From contig JAEWKA010000006.1 in the NCBI GenBank assembly GCA_023386265.1, positions 62,001 to 126,000 of the forward strand: DNA of 64,000 nucleotides, read 5' to 3'. Shown in pieces: positions 25,025 through 33,806 of this stretch. The translations under genes were made by a program, and so were the position numbers. Numbering within the stretch: position 1 is the stretch's first letter; each line of letters starts with the position of its first letter. The notes beneath the pieces are model-generated. The model worked only from the letters and a program-made list of their open reading frames with translations. It ran no database searches and had not been told where the DNA came from. Source of the DNA: Bacillota bacterium. Its GTDB lineage: Bacteria > Bacillota > Clostridia > Oscillospirales > Oscillospiraceae.

Positions 25025-27295
25025 ATGCGAGAGAACATTAAACAACTGATAAGTGACATGACACTTGAGGAAAAGGCCGGACTTTGCTCCGGAATTGACG
25101 ACTGGCACACAATGCCAATCGAGCGGCTCGGCATCCCCTCGATTATGATGACGGACGGCCCGCACGGCGTACGCAAGGAAATTGAGGGTGCGGAAAAAGG
25201 ACTCACTTCGACACCGAGTCATCCCGCGACCTGCTTCCCGACGGCTTGTGCAGTTGCCTGCTCTTGGGACATTGAACTCATGCAGAAGCTCGGTGAAGCC
25301 TTGGGCGAAGAGTGCGCGGCGAGCGGCGTATCAATCCTACTAGGTCCCGGAGTCAACATCAAGCGTTCCCCTCTCTGCGGTCGGAATTTTGAATACTATT
25401 CTGAAGACCCCTATCTTTCGGGCAAGCTCGCTGCGGGATTTATAACGGGAGTGCAGAGCCGCGGCATCGGCGTTTCACTCAAGCACTTTGCGGCGAACAA
25501 TCAGGAAACTCAACGCCTCACAACCGACACAATAATCGATGAGCGCACTTTGCGTGAGATTTACCTGCCAAACTTCGAAATACCTATTAAAGAAGCGAAA
25601 CCGTGGACAGTCATGTGCGCCTATAACAAGCTGCATGGCGAATTCTGCTCAGAAAACAAAACGCTCCTCACGGACATACTTCGTGACGAGTGGGGCTTCG
25701 ACGGCTTCGTTATGTCCGACTGGGGTGCGGTTAACGAAAGAGACGACGGCGTTTTGGCTGGGCTCGACCTTGAAATGCCCTCCGGCGGGGAGGATAGTCT
25801 GAACAAAATCGTTGCCGCTGTAAATAGCGGTAAGCTACCCGAAAGCGTACTCGACTTAGCGGTTGGACGCATACTCGAAAAAATCTTCGAGGGGGCAGCC
25901 TCAAAACATGAATGTGCATCATATGACAAGCAGGCGAATCACAATCTTGCGCGTAGCATTGCCGGAGAGAGCATGGTGCTCCTTAAAAACGACGGTGTCC
26001 TGCCGCTCGAAAGAAAAGGTTCCCTCGCGGTCATCGGCGCATTCGCCGTTAAACCGCGCATTCAGGGCGGCGGAAGCTCGCATATTAACCCCACAATGCT
26101 GTCCGTCCCGCTCAAGGAGATCAAAAAATCTGCCGGCAGCTTTGTCACGGTCACCTACTGCGAGGGTTATAATCTCGACGAGGAACAGTCTGAGGACTTC
26201 GGAACCGGCTTTGAAAGCGTCTGTGACACGCCGGACGAAAAGCTGATAAACGAAGCTGCGGAAGCCGCTGCAAGTGCCGATAAGACTATTCTGTTTCTGG
26301 GGCTTCCCGATATGTTCGAATCAGAGGGCTATGACCGCACGAATATGCGTCTACCTCAGGGTCAGCTTGAACTTCTTGATGCAGTTGCTGCAAATGCAAA
26401 AAACATTGTCGTCGTTCTTCTGAACGGCTCTCCCATCGAAATGCCATGGCTCGGAAATGTCGGTGGAGTTCTAGAGGCTTACCTCGGCGGTCAGGCAACT
26501 GGCGGCGCCGTTGCGGACATTCTATTCGGCGATGTTAACCCGAGTGGAAAGCTCGCGGAAACCTTCCCTTCCAAAGTCTCCGACAACCCCTCATATCTCT
26601 ATTTCCCCGGTTCAAGAAACAAAGCGGAATACCGAGAGGGTATTTTCGTGGGCTACAGGTACTATGAGAAAAAACAGCTTGAACCTCTTTTCCCCTTTGG
26701 CTTCGGACTTAGCTATACGAGCTTCGTCTATACGGGTATCGAGACAAGCTCAGACGAGATTGACGAGCGCGAAACGCTCACAGTCAGTGTCACCGTAAAA
26801 AACACTGGCTTGGTCGCCGGTAAAGAAATCGTGCAGGTATACGTCCGCGACGTTAACAGCACCGTTCCGAGGCCGGAAAAGGAGCTCAAGAGCTTCGTCA
26901 AGGTCGCTCTTGAGCCGAACGAGGAAAAGACCGTCAGCGTAGCACTAGATAAGCGCGCATTCGCCTTCTGGGATGAGGAATCCGGCGACTGGCGGGTCGA
27001 AACCGGCGAATTCGAGATTCTCGCAGGCGGCTCCTCCGCTGATACACCGCTTAAAAAGACTGTAACGGTCAATTCATCCTACACCAAAAAGGTTTACTTC
27101 ACTCGCAATTCGACCATCGCCGAACTGCTCGCCGATCCCGTGGGTAACGCAATAATGGCAGAAGCGGCCGGAGAAGAGCTTATAAACTCTCTTCCCCCGT
27201 TCGTACTCTCAATGCCTCTGCGCAGTGTTCATATGCATATGCCGGAGATGAACGATGAGGCAATCAGCGGCCTTATAGAGGTTCTCAATTCATAA
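25025..27295 (+). CDS. GH3 family beta-glucosidase-like glycoside hydrolase
   Basis: 756-aa cytoplasmic GH3 enzyme with no signal peptide. The N-terminal barrel holds substrate-binding LKHFAANNQE and the nucleophile Asp in VMSDWGAV (about residue 231). The second alpha/beta domain follows (about 320-560), and then a C-terminal Fn3-like domain (about 610-690) with VQVYVRD. Family activities include beta-glucosidase and beta-xylosidase on imported oligosaccharides. ATG 25025 is chosen for CGGAGG upstream rather than an in-frame ATG at 24992. The gene is GC-richer than the region before it, so the accessory region seems to end here. Confidence 0.93.
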   Translation: MRENIKQLISDMTLEEKAGLCSGIDDWHTMPIERLGIPSIMMTDGPHGVRKEIEGAEKGLTSTPSHPATCFPTACAVACSWDIELMQKLGEALGEECAASGVSILLGPGVNIKRSPLCGRNFEYYSEDPYLSGKLAAGFITGVQSRGIGVSLKHFAANNQETQRLTTDTIIDERTLREIYLPNFEIPIKEAKPWTVMCAYNKLHGEFCSENKTLLTDILRDEWGFDGFVMSDWGAVNERDDGVLAGLDLEMPSGGEDSLNKIVAAVNSGKLPESVLDLAVGRILEKIFEGAASKHECASYDKQANHNLARSIAGESMVLLKNDGVLPLERKGSLAVIGAFAVKPRIQGGGSSHINPTMLSVPLKEIKKSAGSFVTVTYCEGYNLDEEQSEDFGTGFESVCDTPDEKLINEAAEAAASADKTILFLGLPDMFESEGYDRTNMRLPQGQLELLDAVAANAKNIVVVLLNGSPIEMPWLGNVGGVLEAYLGGQATGGAVADILFGDVNPSGKLAETFPSKVSDNPSYLYFPGSRNKAEYREGIFVGYRYYEKKQLEPLFPFGFGLSYTSFVYTGIETSSDEIDERETLTVSVTVKNTGLVAGKEIVQVYVRDVNSTVPRPEKELKSFVKVALEPNEEKTVSVALDKRAFAFWDEESGDWRVETGEFEILAGGSSADTPLKKTVTVNSSYTKKVYFTRNSTIAELLADPVGNAIMAEAAGEELINSLPPFVLSMPLRSVHMHMPEMNDEAISGLIEVLNS

Positions 27296-27302
27296 AACGT
27301 CG

Positions 27303-27344
27303 AATGCGTCTTGCGGACAGTGGTAGCCGCAGGACGCATTTTAT
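27303..27344 (+). terminator. Terminator after GH3 gene
   Basis: Arms 27303-27316 and 27327-27340 (AATGCGTCTTGCGG with CCGCAGGACGCATT) are followed by TTTTATT. Confidence 0.88.
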
Positions 27345-27749
27345 TGAGAGGCTCGCTTTTTCAGCCTGTCAGAGTGCATTTATCGCGTATTTCAGAAGTC
27401 CCGACATTAAATAATCTCTGATTTTTTGTCTTTCAAAACAGCTCTCATCGATGAATAAATAAATATATACAGTCATTTCTAACATTTGCAGTTCCTTCCC
27501 CACCGACGTCTTGTTCTAATTTTTTCTAACAACGCTGGACACTCCACATTTTATTGACTATTGTCAGATACCAATATATAATGTTAGAATATAACAAATT
27601 TCGCGGATATTTTTAGCTTTTTTTGTAACATTTTCCTATTATAGCTAGATATACCGATTTTCACGTCGGTCTTTTCGTGAGACGATACCCGAATTATGAG
27701 TCAACCGGATTAGACTGTAAAACTACAGATAATGGAGGAAATCGGAGCC
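27345..27749 (+). promoter_or_regulatory. Promoter and ~160-nt leader of the GGDEF/HD-GYP gene
   Basis: No gene was seen in this 405-nt stretch. A near-consensus promoter lies at 27554-27582 (TTGACT, 17-nt spacer, TATAAT). The predicted leader of about 160 nt holds several small stems, including ACCGA/TCGGT around 27654-27672 and CTGTA/TACAG around 27715-27729. I could not match it to a known riboswitch; the conserved c-di-GMP class I core is not visible. Confidence 0.5.
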
Positions 27750-30700
27750 ATGGATAAAGAACGCCAGCAGGTTTTATATTCAATGCCGATTGGATATGTT
27801 CTATGCAAAATCATAATGGACGAAGAGGGTCTCCCCTACGATTTTGAGTTCATTGAAGCAAATAAGGCATTTGAAGAAGCAACCTGTATGAAAGTCTCTT
27901 ATGTAGTTGGAAAAAGGCTTTCTGAAGTTCTCCCGGGTATAAAAAAATATAAGACCGATTGGATAAGGCTTTTTGCCGACATTGCCTTTAACGGTCAAAA
28001 TAAAATCTTCGAACAGTATTCCAACGAGCTTAGAAAGTGGCTTAAAATAAACTCATATTCACCTGAAACAGGTTATTTCGTCGCGCTGGTTAGCGATATA
28101 ACAAGTGAAAAAGAACACAGCATGAGTCTTGCCGACAGCAACAAGCTGCTTACCGTTTTTCTGGATTCCAGCTCTGATTTGATTTTTCTCAAAGATGACA
28201 GGTTTCACCACATCTTTGCGAACAAGGCTCTCGCGGATTTTTTGGGGAAGACTCAGGACGACATCATTGGAAAGGATGACTTTGCGCTTTATCCCCGCGA
28301 CGCAGCCGAGACTTGCAGGGCTACGGATACGACAGTAATGAAATCCGGCTCAAGGACTGTGTTTGAAGAGACTATGTTGGACAAATTTTATGAGACAGTT
28401 AAGTTCCCTGTTGCTTACCCGAACGGGGCTTTGGGAATCGGCGCGTTTATAAAAGACATTACCGACAGAAAAGTGCAGGAAGACAACCTCAAAAGGCAGA
28501 TTTCCAGGCAAAACATTCTGACAGACGTCTTCATAAAGAACTTTTCAAGCCGGCAGGAGCTGCTTGATTACACAGTTCACAGGTCGCTCGAGCTCACCGG
28601 CAGCGAATACGGCTATATTAGCCTTTATGACGAGGATAGCCATGAATTCACAATGAGCTCCTGGACTATCGATGTTATGCCAGACTATAAGGTCGTTAAT
28701 AAACAGGCGAAATCTTATATTGACAGCGCTAGCATCTGGGGAGAGGTCGTAAAGCAGAGAAAACCTATTATCATAAATGATTTCTCAAAACCTAATCCGC
28801 TTAATAGTGACTTCCCCGAAGGGCACGTCAAACTTAGAAATTTTATGTCAGTTCCCATTCTCTTTGACGAAAAGATTGTTGCCGTCGCAGGTCTTGCCAA
28901 CAAGGCAACACCTTATACCGACATTGACATTAACGAAACGAAAATCCTTGTCCAGAGTTCCTGGCTTGCTGTTGAAAAGAGAACCGCCCAGATACTTACG
29001 ATTGAGGAGCGCGAAAAATACCAATCGATTCTCAACGAGCTGCCCGCCATAATCTGTGAATTCATGCCTGACAGCACTCTTACCTTCGTAAACAGGGAAT
29101 ACTGTTCCTATTTTGGATTACCTTACAGTGAGATAATTGGCAGGAAGTTTCTAGACTTTATACCAGAAAAAAATAGAGAGGCACTTAAGCAGCTGCATCT
29201 CAAGCTGACCCCGGAAAATAGCACGAACGATTTCGAGTTTTCGTTCGAGATTGACGGCGAAACGATATGGCAAAGCTGGCGCGACATTGGCATATTCGAT
29301 AAGCAAGGGCAGCTCCTTCGTTATTATTCAATAGGCATTGACGTCACCGAACGAAAAGCTTTTTCGGATGAGAGGGAACGTTTGCTTGCGCAGATGGATG
29401 CCATGTTCTCAGAGCATGAAGCTGTTATGCTCCTTATTGAGCCCGACTCCGGAAAAATTATTGATTCTAACCCATCGGCTTCTGAGTTCTACGGATATTC
29501 GAGGGAAGAACTGCTTGGCCTCAGCATACAGGATATAAATCAGCTTCCTAAAAACGAAATTGACCATAATCGAAAGAAAATACGGTATAAGGAGCAACAA
29601 TTTTTTACATTCCCGCACAAGCTTAAAAACGGGCAGATAAAAACCGTGGATGTATACAGCAGTCCGATTTCCTACAACGGCAGAACGGTCCTTTTCTCTA
29701 TCGTATTTGATGTGACGAAAAGAGAGGCTGCTTTCAGAGAGATCGTACATATCAGTTATCATGATTATCTCACGGGAGTTTATAACAGGAGGTTTTTCGA
29801 GGAGGAGTTCGACAGGCTCAATACCTCAGACAATTTCCCCATTACGGTAATTATGGGTGATATTAATGGTCTTAAACTAATAAACGACTCCCTTGGACGC
29901 CACGAAGGCGATAGATTGATTAAAGAAGCGGCCGGAAAAATCGCCGAACGTCTGCATTCGGATAGTGTTCTCGCAAGGATCGGCGGTGATGAATTCGGAG
30001 TTATTTTGCCAAAGACAGATGAAGCGAAAGCCGACGAGATTGTTAAGCAAATAAAGCTTAATATAGAATGTGATTCTGAAGGAACAGTGGCAGAAAACAA
30101 GCTTCTTTCAATTTCCTTTGGATTCGCAGTGCAAAAAAATAGCGGAGATGGTCTCGACGTTCTCATGAAAGAGGCAGAGGGTTATCTTTACAACAAAAAA
30201 TATTACGACAGCAGAAGCCTTAAGAGCAAAACCATAGATATAATTATGAATACTCTCTTCGAGAAAAGCCCGAGAGATAAGATGCATTCCGAAAGAGTCG
30301 GAAACATTTCCGCCATGATTGCCGAGAAACTCGGTCTTGAAAAGGAACATGTAAACAAAATCAGGGTTGGCGGTTGGCTGCATGATATCGGAAAAATAGG
30401 TATACCTGAAAGTGTTCTTAACAAAGAGAGTGGGCTTGACGGGCAGGAATGGGCAATCATGAAGACTCACCCCGAAAAGGGCTGGAGGATATTGGTAAAC
30501 ACCTATGAGTTCTCTGGTATATCCGATGTTGTTCTCTTTCATCACGAGAAATGGGATGGTAGCGGCTATCCCAAGGGTCTAAAGGGCGAGGAAATCCCAC
30601 TCGAAACACGCATAATTTCGGTGGCAGACGCCTATGACGCAATGGCCTATAACCGCAGTTACAGGGAAAAAATAAAGCCTACGGAAGCAATTAAAGAGCT

Positions 30701-30788
30701 AAGACGGTGCTCCGGAACGCACTTTGATCCGAAAATTATTGAAGTATTTGTCAAGTACGTTCTTGCCAATGAGAAAGACATGTTTTAA
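27750..30788 (+). CDS. Multi-PAS/GAF sensor with GGDEF and HD-GYP domains
   Basis: About 1012 aa and soluble. Domain order by sequence: PAS (about 5-120), PAS (127-243), GAF (255-418), PAS (423-533), PAS (550-660), GGDEF (668-813) and HD-GYP (827-1010). GGDEF is intact (RIGGDEF), but the I-site position reads LHSD, so product inhibition is probably lost. HD-GYP has WLHDIGK, the distal HHEKWDGSGYP and VADAYDAM, so c-di-GMP phosphodiesterase activity is expected. Synthetic and degradative modules in one protein suggest a sensor-switched enzyme. ATG 27750 is preferred, with GGAGG 11 nt upstream; ATG 27732 has no ribosome binding site. Confidence 0.93.
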   Translation: MDKERQQVLYSMPIGYVLCKIIMDEEGLPYDFEFIEANKAFEEATCMKVSYVVGKRLSEVLPGIKKYKTDWIRLFADIAFNGQNKIFEQYSNELRKWLKINSYSPETGYFVALVSDITSEKEHSMSLADSNKLLTVFLDSSSDLIFLKDDRFHHIFANKALADFLGKTQDDIIGKDDFALYPRDAAETCRATDTTVMKSGSRTVFEETMLDKFYETVKFPVAYPNGALGIGAFIKDITDRKVQEDNLKRQISRQNILTDVFIKNFSSRQELLDYTVHRSLELTGSEYGYISLYDEDSHEFTMSSWTIDVMPDYKVVNKQAKSYIDSASIWGEVVKQRKPIIINDFSKPNPLNSDFPEGHVKLRNFMSVPILFDEKIVAVAGLANKATPYTDIDINETKILVQSSWLAVEKRTAQILTIEEREKYQSILNELPAIICEFMPDSTLTFVNREYCSYFGLPYSEIIGRKFLDFIPEKNREALKQLHLKLTPENSTNDFEFSFEIDGETIWQSWRDIGIFDKQGQLLRYYSIGIDVTERKAFSDERERLLAQMDAMFSEHEAVMLLIEPDSGKIIDSNPSASEFYGYSREELLGLSIQDINQLPKNEIDHNRKKIRYKEQQFFTFPHKLKNGQIKTVDVYSSPISYNGRTVLFSIVFDVTKREAAFREIVHISYHDYLTGVYNRRFFEEEFDRLNTSDNFPITVIMGDINGLKLINDSLGRHEGDRLIKEAAGKIAERLHSDSVLARIGGDEFGVILPKTDEAKADEIVKQIKLNIECDSEGTVAENKLLSISFGFAVQKNSGDGLDVLMKEAEGYLYNKKYYDSRSLKSKTIDIIMNTLFEKSPRDKMHSERVGNISAMIAEKLGLEKEHVNKIRVGGWLHDIGKIGIPESVLNKESGLDGQEWAIMKTHPEKGWRILVNTYEFSGISDVVLFHHEKWDGSGYPKGLKGEEIPLETRIISVADAYDAMAYNRSYREKIKPTEAIKELRRCSGTHFDPKIIEVFVKYVLANEKDMF

Positions 30789-30837
30789 AAAATGTTTCCG
30801 AATGAATTATTTTATACACCCCGTCGTCGGCTAACAA

Positions 30838-30870
30838 AAGAGGACCCGATTAAAATCGGGTCCTCTTAAT
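30838..30870. terminator. Bidirectional terminator between convergent genes
   Basis: Perfect 13-bp stem, 30838-30850 with 30855-30867 (AAGAGGACCCGAT and its complement), with a 4-nt loop. It has T-rich flank on the plus strand and lies between the GGDEF/HD-GYP gene and the convergent ABC ATPase gene, so it can serve both. Confidence 0.88.
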
Positions 30871-30884
30871 AGTTTATCTTGAGT

Positions 30885-31616
30885 TTATAAGACTTTGCTG
30901 AGGAAGTCGGCGGTTCTGTTCTCTTTTGGATGGCTAAGTATCTGGTCGGGAGTCCCCTCCTCGATAATGTAGCCCCCGTCCATAAATAGCACCCTGTCTC
31001 CTACCTCGCGGGCAAAACCCATTTCATGCGTCACAACAACCATCGTCATGCCCATACGGACGAGGTCCTTCATTACGTTCAGAACTTCGCCGACCATCTC
31101 GGGGTCGAGCGCGCTTGTCGGCTCATCAAACAACATTACATCAGGGTTCATGGCAAGCGAGCGGGCAATCGCCACGCGCTGCTTCTGTCCGCCGGAGAGC
31201 TGAGCCGGATAGACATCTGTTTTATCCGAAAGTCCGACCTGTTTGAGAAGTTCGTCAGCCTTTTGGGAGGCTTCTTCCTTGCTCATCGTCTTGAGCGTGA
31301 GGGGCGCGAGCATAATGTTCTCTTTTACGGTTTTGTGCGGAAACAGATTAAAATGCTGGAACACCATTCCGATGTTCTGCCTAACTTTATTCAAATCGGT
31401 TTTTTTATCAGTCAAATCGTAACCGTCAACTATGATGGTCCCGCCGTTTATCTCTTCAAGACTGTTCAGGCAGCGCAGAAAAGTCGATTTTCCCGAGCCC
31501 GAAGGTCCGATGACCACAACGACCTCTCCCTCCTCGATTTCCGTGCTAATATCTTTTAGAACTTCCAGTTTTCCGAAGGACTTAATCAGATTTTTTACTA
31601 TAATCTTACTTGCCAT
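30885..31616 (-). CDS. glnQ: Polar amino-acid ABC transporter ATP-binding protein
   Basis: 243-aa GlnQ/HisP-type ATPase: Walker A GPSGSGKS (about 34-41), signature LSGGQKQRVAIARSLAM, Walker B VMLFDEPTSALDPEMVGEVL and switch His VVTHEMGFAREV. It overlaps the permease gene by 11 nt. It is the last gene of the binding-protein/permease/ATPase operon and powers uptake of a polar amino acid. The symbol denotes the subfamily; the substrate is not fixed. Confidence 0.94.
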   Translation of the reverse strand: MASKIIVKNLIKSFGKLEVLKDISTEIEEGEVVVVIGPSGSGKSTFLRCLNSLEEINGGTIIVDGYDLTDKKTDLNKVRQNIGMVFQHFNLFPHKTVKENIMLAPLTLKTMSKEEASQKADELLKQVGLSDKTDVYPAQLSGGQKQRVAIARSLAMNPDVMLFDEPTSALDPEMVGEVLNVMKDLVRMGMTMVVVTHEMGFAREVGDRVLFMDGGYIIEEGTPDQILSHPKENRTADFLSKVL

Positions 31617-32280
31617 AAGTAGTCCTTCTTTCTATCATCTTTGCGACAGAGGAGAGAATACTCACGATTACCCAATAATAGACACCTACTATTGCGTACA
31701 TAATGAAGTATTCCATGTTGTTTGCGACAATTATCCTTGTATTCTGTGTAAGCTCACGTAAGGCTATAACTGAAAGCAACGAGGTGTCCTTCAGCGTTAT
31801 GATAAATTGATTTATTATGGAGGGCAGCATCAACCGAAATGCCTGAGGCATTATGATTTTTTTCATGGCCTGCCCATATGACAAGCCAAGACTTCGCGCC
31901 GCTTCCATCTGTCCCTTGTCGACAGCTTCAATACCGCCGCGAATAAGCTCTGTCATATAAGCGCCCGCGTTTAAAGACATGATAACAATACCTGCAACCG
32001 TGAGATTCCATCTGAAATCGGGAACAATTGTTGCTCTAATTGCCATGGACACGCCAAAATAAATAAACAGCATTTGAACCATTAGCGGTGTTCCGCGGAT
32101 AATACTTATGTACACATTTGCAATCCACTGTAAAGGCTTAAATTTCGACATTTTGAACAGGCAGAAAACCACACCCAAAATAGTAGCAAAAAACAGAGAC
32201 AGTATTGTCACTTCAACTGTTTGGAGCATTGCCTTGGTAAACGTCGGAAAAGTTTGTACAAGTATATCAAAAAATTTCAT
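31606..32280 (-). CDS. Polar amino-acid ABC transporter permease
   Basis: 224-aa HisM/GlnP-like membrane subunit. The EAA loop is EAARSLGLSYGQAMKKIIMPQAFR, and GAYMTELIRGGIEAVDKGQ precedes it. ATG 32280 is favoured over ATG 32286 by spacing from AGGAA. It lies about 175 nt after the binding-protein gene, behind a strong hairpin (32397-32427), so its expression may be lower than that of the binding protein. Confidence 0.92.
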   Translation of the reverse strand: MKFFDILVQTFPTFTKAMLQTVEVTILSLFFATILGVVFCLFKMSKFKPLQWIANVYISIIRGTPLMVQMLFIYFGVSMAIRATIVPDFRWNLTVAGIVIMSLNAGAYMTELIRGGIEAVDKGQMEAARSLGLSYGQAMKKIIMPQAFRLMLPSIINQFIITLKDTSLLSVIALRELTQNTRIIVANNMEYFIMYAIVGVYYWVIVSILSSVAKMIERRTTYGK

Positions 32281-32396
32281 AGGCATTTCCTATCTGTTGC
32301 GGATTTATTCTAAAACACTAATACTTGAGCAAGAATCACTGGTTTAGAATAAATCGGTATTTGTTTATTCATAAGCAGTATCTTTATAAACCGTTT

Positions 32397-32427
32397 GGTG
32401 GCCGGAGGATGTCTCCATCCGGCCACC
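32397..32427 (-). terminator. Intra-operon hairpin after substrate-binding protein gene
   Basis: GGTGGCCGGA (32397-32406) pairs with TCCGGCCACC (32418-32427). It lies between the binding-protein stop and the permease start, with no strong U-tract, so it is likely to stabilise the binding-protein mRNA and permit partial read-through. Confidence 0.65.
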
Positions 32428-32455
32428 TCGGTATATTGGTTATTAAAGTTTTGGG

Positions 32456-33280
32456 TTATGCGCCGAAATAAGTAGCTAGAAGCTCGTCATATCTGCCGCT
32501 GTCCTTTAAACGGGTAAGTCCCTCGTTGAATGCTGCAATTAGCTCGGGGTTTGTGCCTTTCATAACAGCAAAGCCATAGGGGCAGGACTCTTCGGACTGA
32601 GTAATAACCTTGCACTTTACGTTTCCGCGTGCTATTTCATACTGGATGATCGGGAAATCCTCGAAGCAGGCGACAGCCTGTCCGGATTCAACATATGTAT
32701 ACATTGTTGCGGAATCCTCAACATAGAGGATGTTAAGCTCATAGTCAGCAGCAAGGGATTCTGCATAAGCAGCGCCTGTAGTGCCGGTCTTTGCGACGAC
32801 GGTCTGACCCTTAAGGTCATCAAGAGAAGCGACTTTAGAATCAGCTGCAACAGCAATTCCTGTGGTGCTGTCATAATAAGAATTGGAGAAATCATACTTT
32901 TCCTGACGTTCTGCGGTGATGGACATGCCGGCCATGACTGCATCGACCTGTCCTGCTTCAAGAGAAGAAACAGCTGCGGTGAAGCCGAGAACATTCCACT
33001 CAACCTTAAATCCCATTTCTTCTGCGATTGCATCCAAAAGCTGAATGTCGATGCCGGTGTGTTTGCCTGTTTCGTCTTCGAACTCAAAGGGTGCAAAGGT
33101 TGTGTCGGTGCCGATGACGTAGGTTTTGCCAACGGCTGCATCATAGGGCTGAGCTTCAGCAGAGTCCGAAACAGCGGGAGTAACATCTGTTGCAGTAGAA
33201 TCGTCTGTTTTTGCTCCGCAGCCAGCAAGTAGGCTGAGGCTAAGTACGACTGCAAGGGTAAGTGCAAGATACTTTTTCAT
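32456..33280 (-). CDS. Polar amino-acid ABC transporter substrate-binding lipoprotein
   Basis: 274-aa periplasmic-binding-protein family 3 lipoprotein. A signal peptide ends in lipobox LLAGC (Cys21), followed by a Thr/Ala/Asp linker and the two-lobe domain with GTDTTFAPFEFEDETGKHTGIDIQLLDAIAE. The motif GMSITAERQEKYDFSNSYYD is typical of the HisJ/GlnH class. ATG 33280 is chosen for GGAGG 7 nt upstream. The transcript has a long, probably structured leader (33281-33504). The ligand is unknown. Confidence 0.93.
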   Translation of the reverse strand: MKKYLALTLAVVLSLSLLAGCGAKTDDSTATDVTPAVSDSAEAQPYDAAVGKTYVIGTDTTFAPFEFEDETGKHTGIDIQLLDAIAEEMGFKVEWNVLGFTAAVSSLEAGQVDAVMAGMSITAERQEKYDFSNSYYDSTTGIAVAADSKVASLDDLKGQTVVAKTGTTGAAYAESLAADYELNILYVEDSATMYTYVESGQAVACFEDFPIIQYEIARGNVKCKVITQSEESCPYGFAVMKGTNPELIAAFNEGLTRLKDSGRYDELLATYFGA

Positions 33281-33310
33281 TTTTTTCCTCCATAAGTTTA
33301 GTTCTTCTAT

Positions 33311-33481
33311 ACAAGCCAATTTCAAACAGCGTTTGTCATCGGCATGTTTATCAGCGCCCCTTCTGTATTCATATCGCGAACAGGCGGGGCGCCAACAATA
33401 CGGAATTCATAGGCGCGACACATCACCGCATCAATTTAATCAACTAATATAAGCTTATAATTGCATTAACAATCGGCTTGT
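33311..33481 (-). promoter_or_regulatory. Candidate structured leader RNA of amino-acid ABC operon
   Basis: On the minus strand an 11-bp helix (33471-33481 with 33311-33321, one G-U pair) closes a domain of about 170 nt. Inside are a 7-bp GC stem GCGCCCC/GGGGCGC continued by CTGT/ACAG around a 13-nt loop, and CAAAC-GCT-GTTTG. The domain ends about 20 nt before the binding-protein ribosome binding site, and no terminator was seen. It matches no riboswitch class I can recognise. It could be a leader-peptide or protein-responsive element. Confidence 0.45.
33322..33423 (-). CDS. Possible 33-aa upstream ORF in the leader
   Basis: ATG 33423 to TGA 33322-33324 encodes 33 residues starting MCRAYEFRIVGAPPV. 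It is GC-richer than its flanks and lies entirely within the predicted leader domain. There is no convincing ribosome binding site. It may be a regulatory leader peptide or a by-product of RNA structure. Confidence 0.25.
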   Translation of the reverse strand: MCRAYEFRIVGAPPVRDMNTEGALINMPMTNAV

Positions 33482-33510
33482 CTTGCATATTTATAAATCG
33501 CGACGAAAGC

Positions 33511-33540
33511 ATTATACCAAAAGTATACTATAATATGCAA
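33511..33540 (-). promoter_or_regulatory. Promoter of amino-acid ABC operon
   Basis: On the minus strand TTGCAT (33535-33540), an 18-nt spacer and TATAAT (33511-33516). The predicted start lies about 220 nt upstream of the binding-protein ATG. The adjacent 33541-33719 shows no gene. Confidence 0.7.
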
Positions 33541-33719
33541 GGGTTATTTGTCCTGAAATCATTATTGTTCGACAAATTCGCCAATTCTCCGAATAAGCAC
33601 CGCTTTGAATCTCTCCCCACTTACGTGATGATAGCTCCGCTGCTTTTTTGTTGTTTTTTGTGTGCGAATGACGTACAATCTACAGCTTTTCAGCCATTTT
33701 AATAAAAGAAAAAATGGTC

Positions 33720-33770
33720 TTGACAAATATAAAGGTACCTGTATAATAATTGCTAAGGTACCTGTATAAT
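33720..33770 (+). promoter_or_regulatory. MarR gene promoter with tandem 16-nt operator repeats
   Basis: TTGACA (33720-33725) and TATAAT (33742-33747) with a 16-nt spacer. The 16-mer AAGGTACCTGTATAAT occurs twice, at 33732-33747 and 33755-33770, a period of 23 bp. Each copy carries the palindrome GGTACC next to a -10-like TATAAT. The arrangement suggests side-by-side binding of the MarR product to its own promoter. Confidence 0.8.
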
Positions 33771-33806
33771 TACGGGGCTATACCGATAAGATTGGAGGAA
33801 GCTGCG

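Noticed and set aside
27590..27749. c-di-GMP class I riboswitch upstream of the GGDEF/HD-GYP gene
   Set aside because: The conserved GCACAGGGCAAACC and GGGACGCAAAGCC-like segments are not present.
32108..32347. 79-codon plus-strand frame in the permease/binding-protein gap
   Set aside because: No ribosome binding site, lies mostly antisense to the permease and has no family resemblance.
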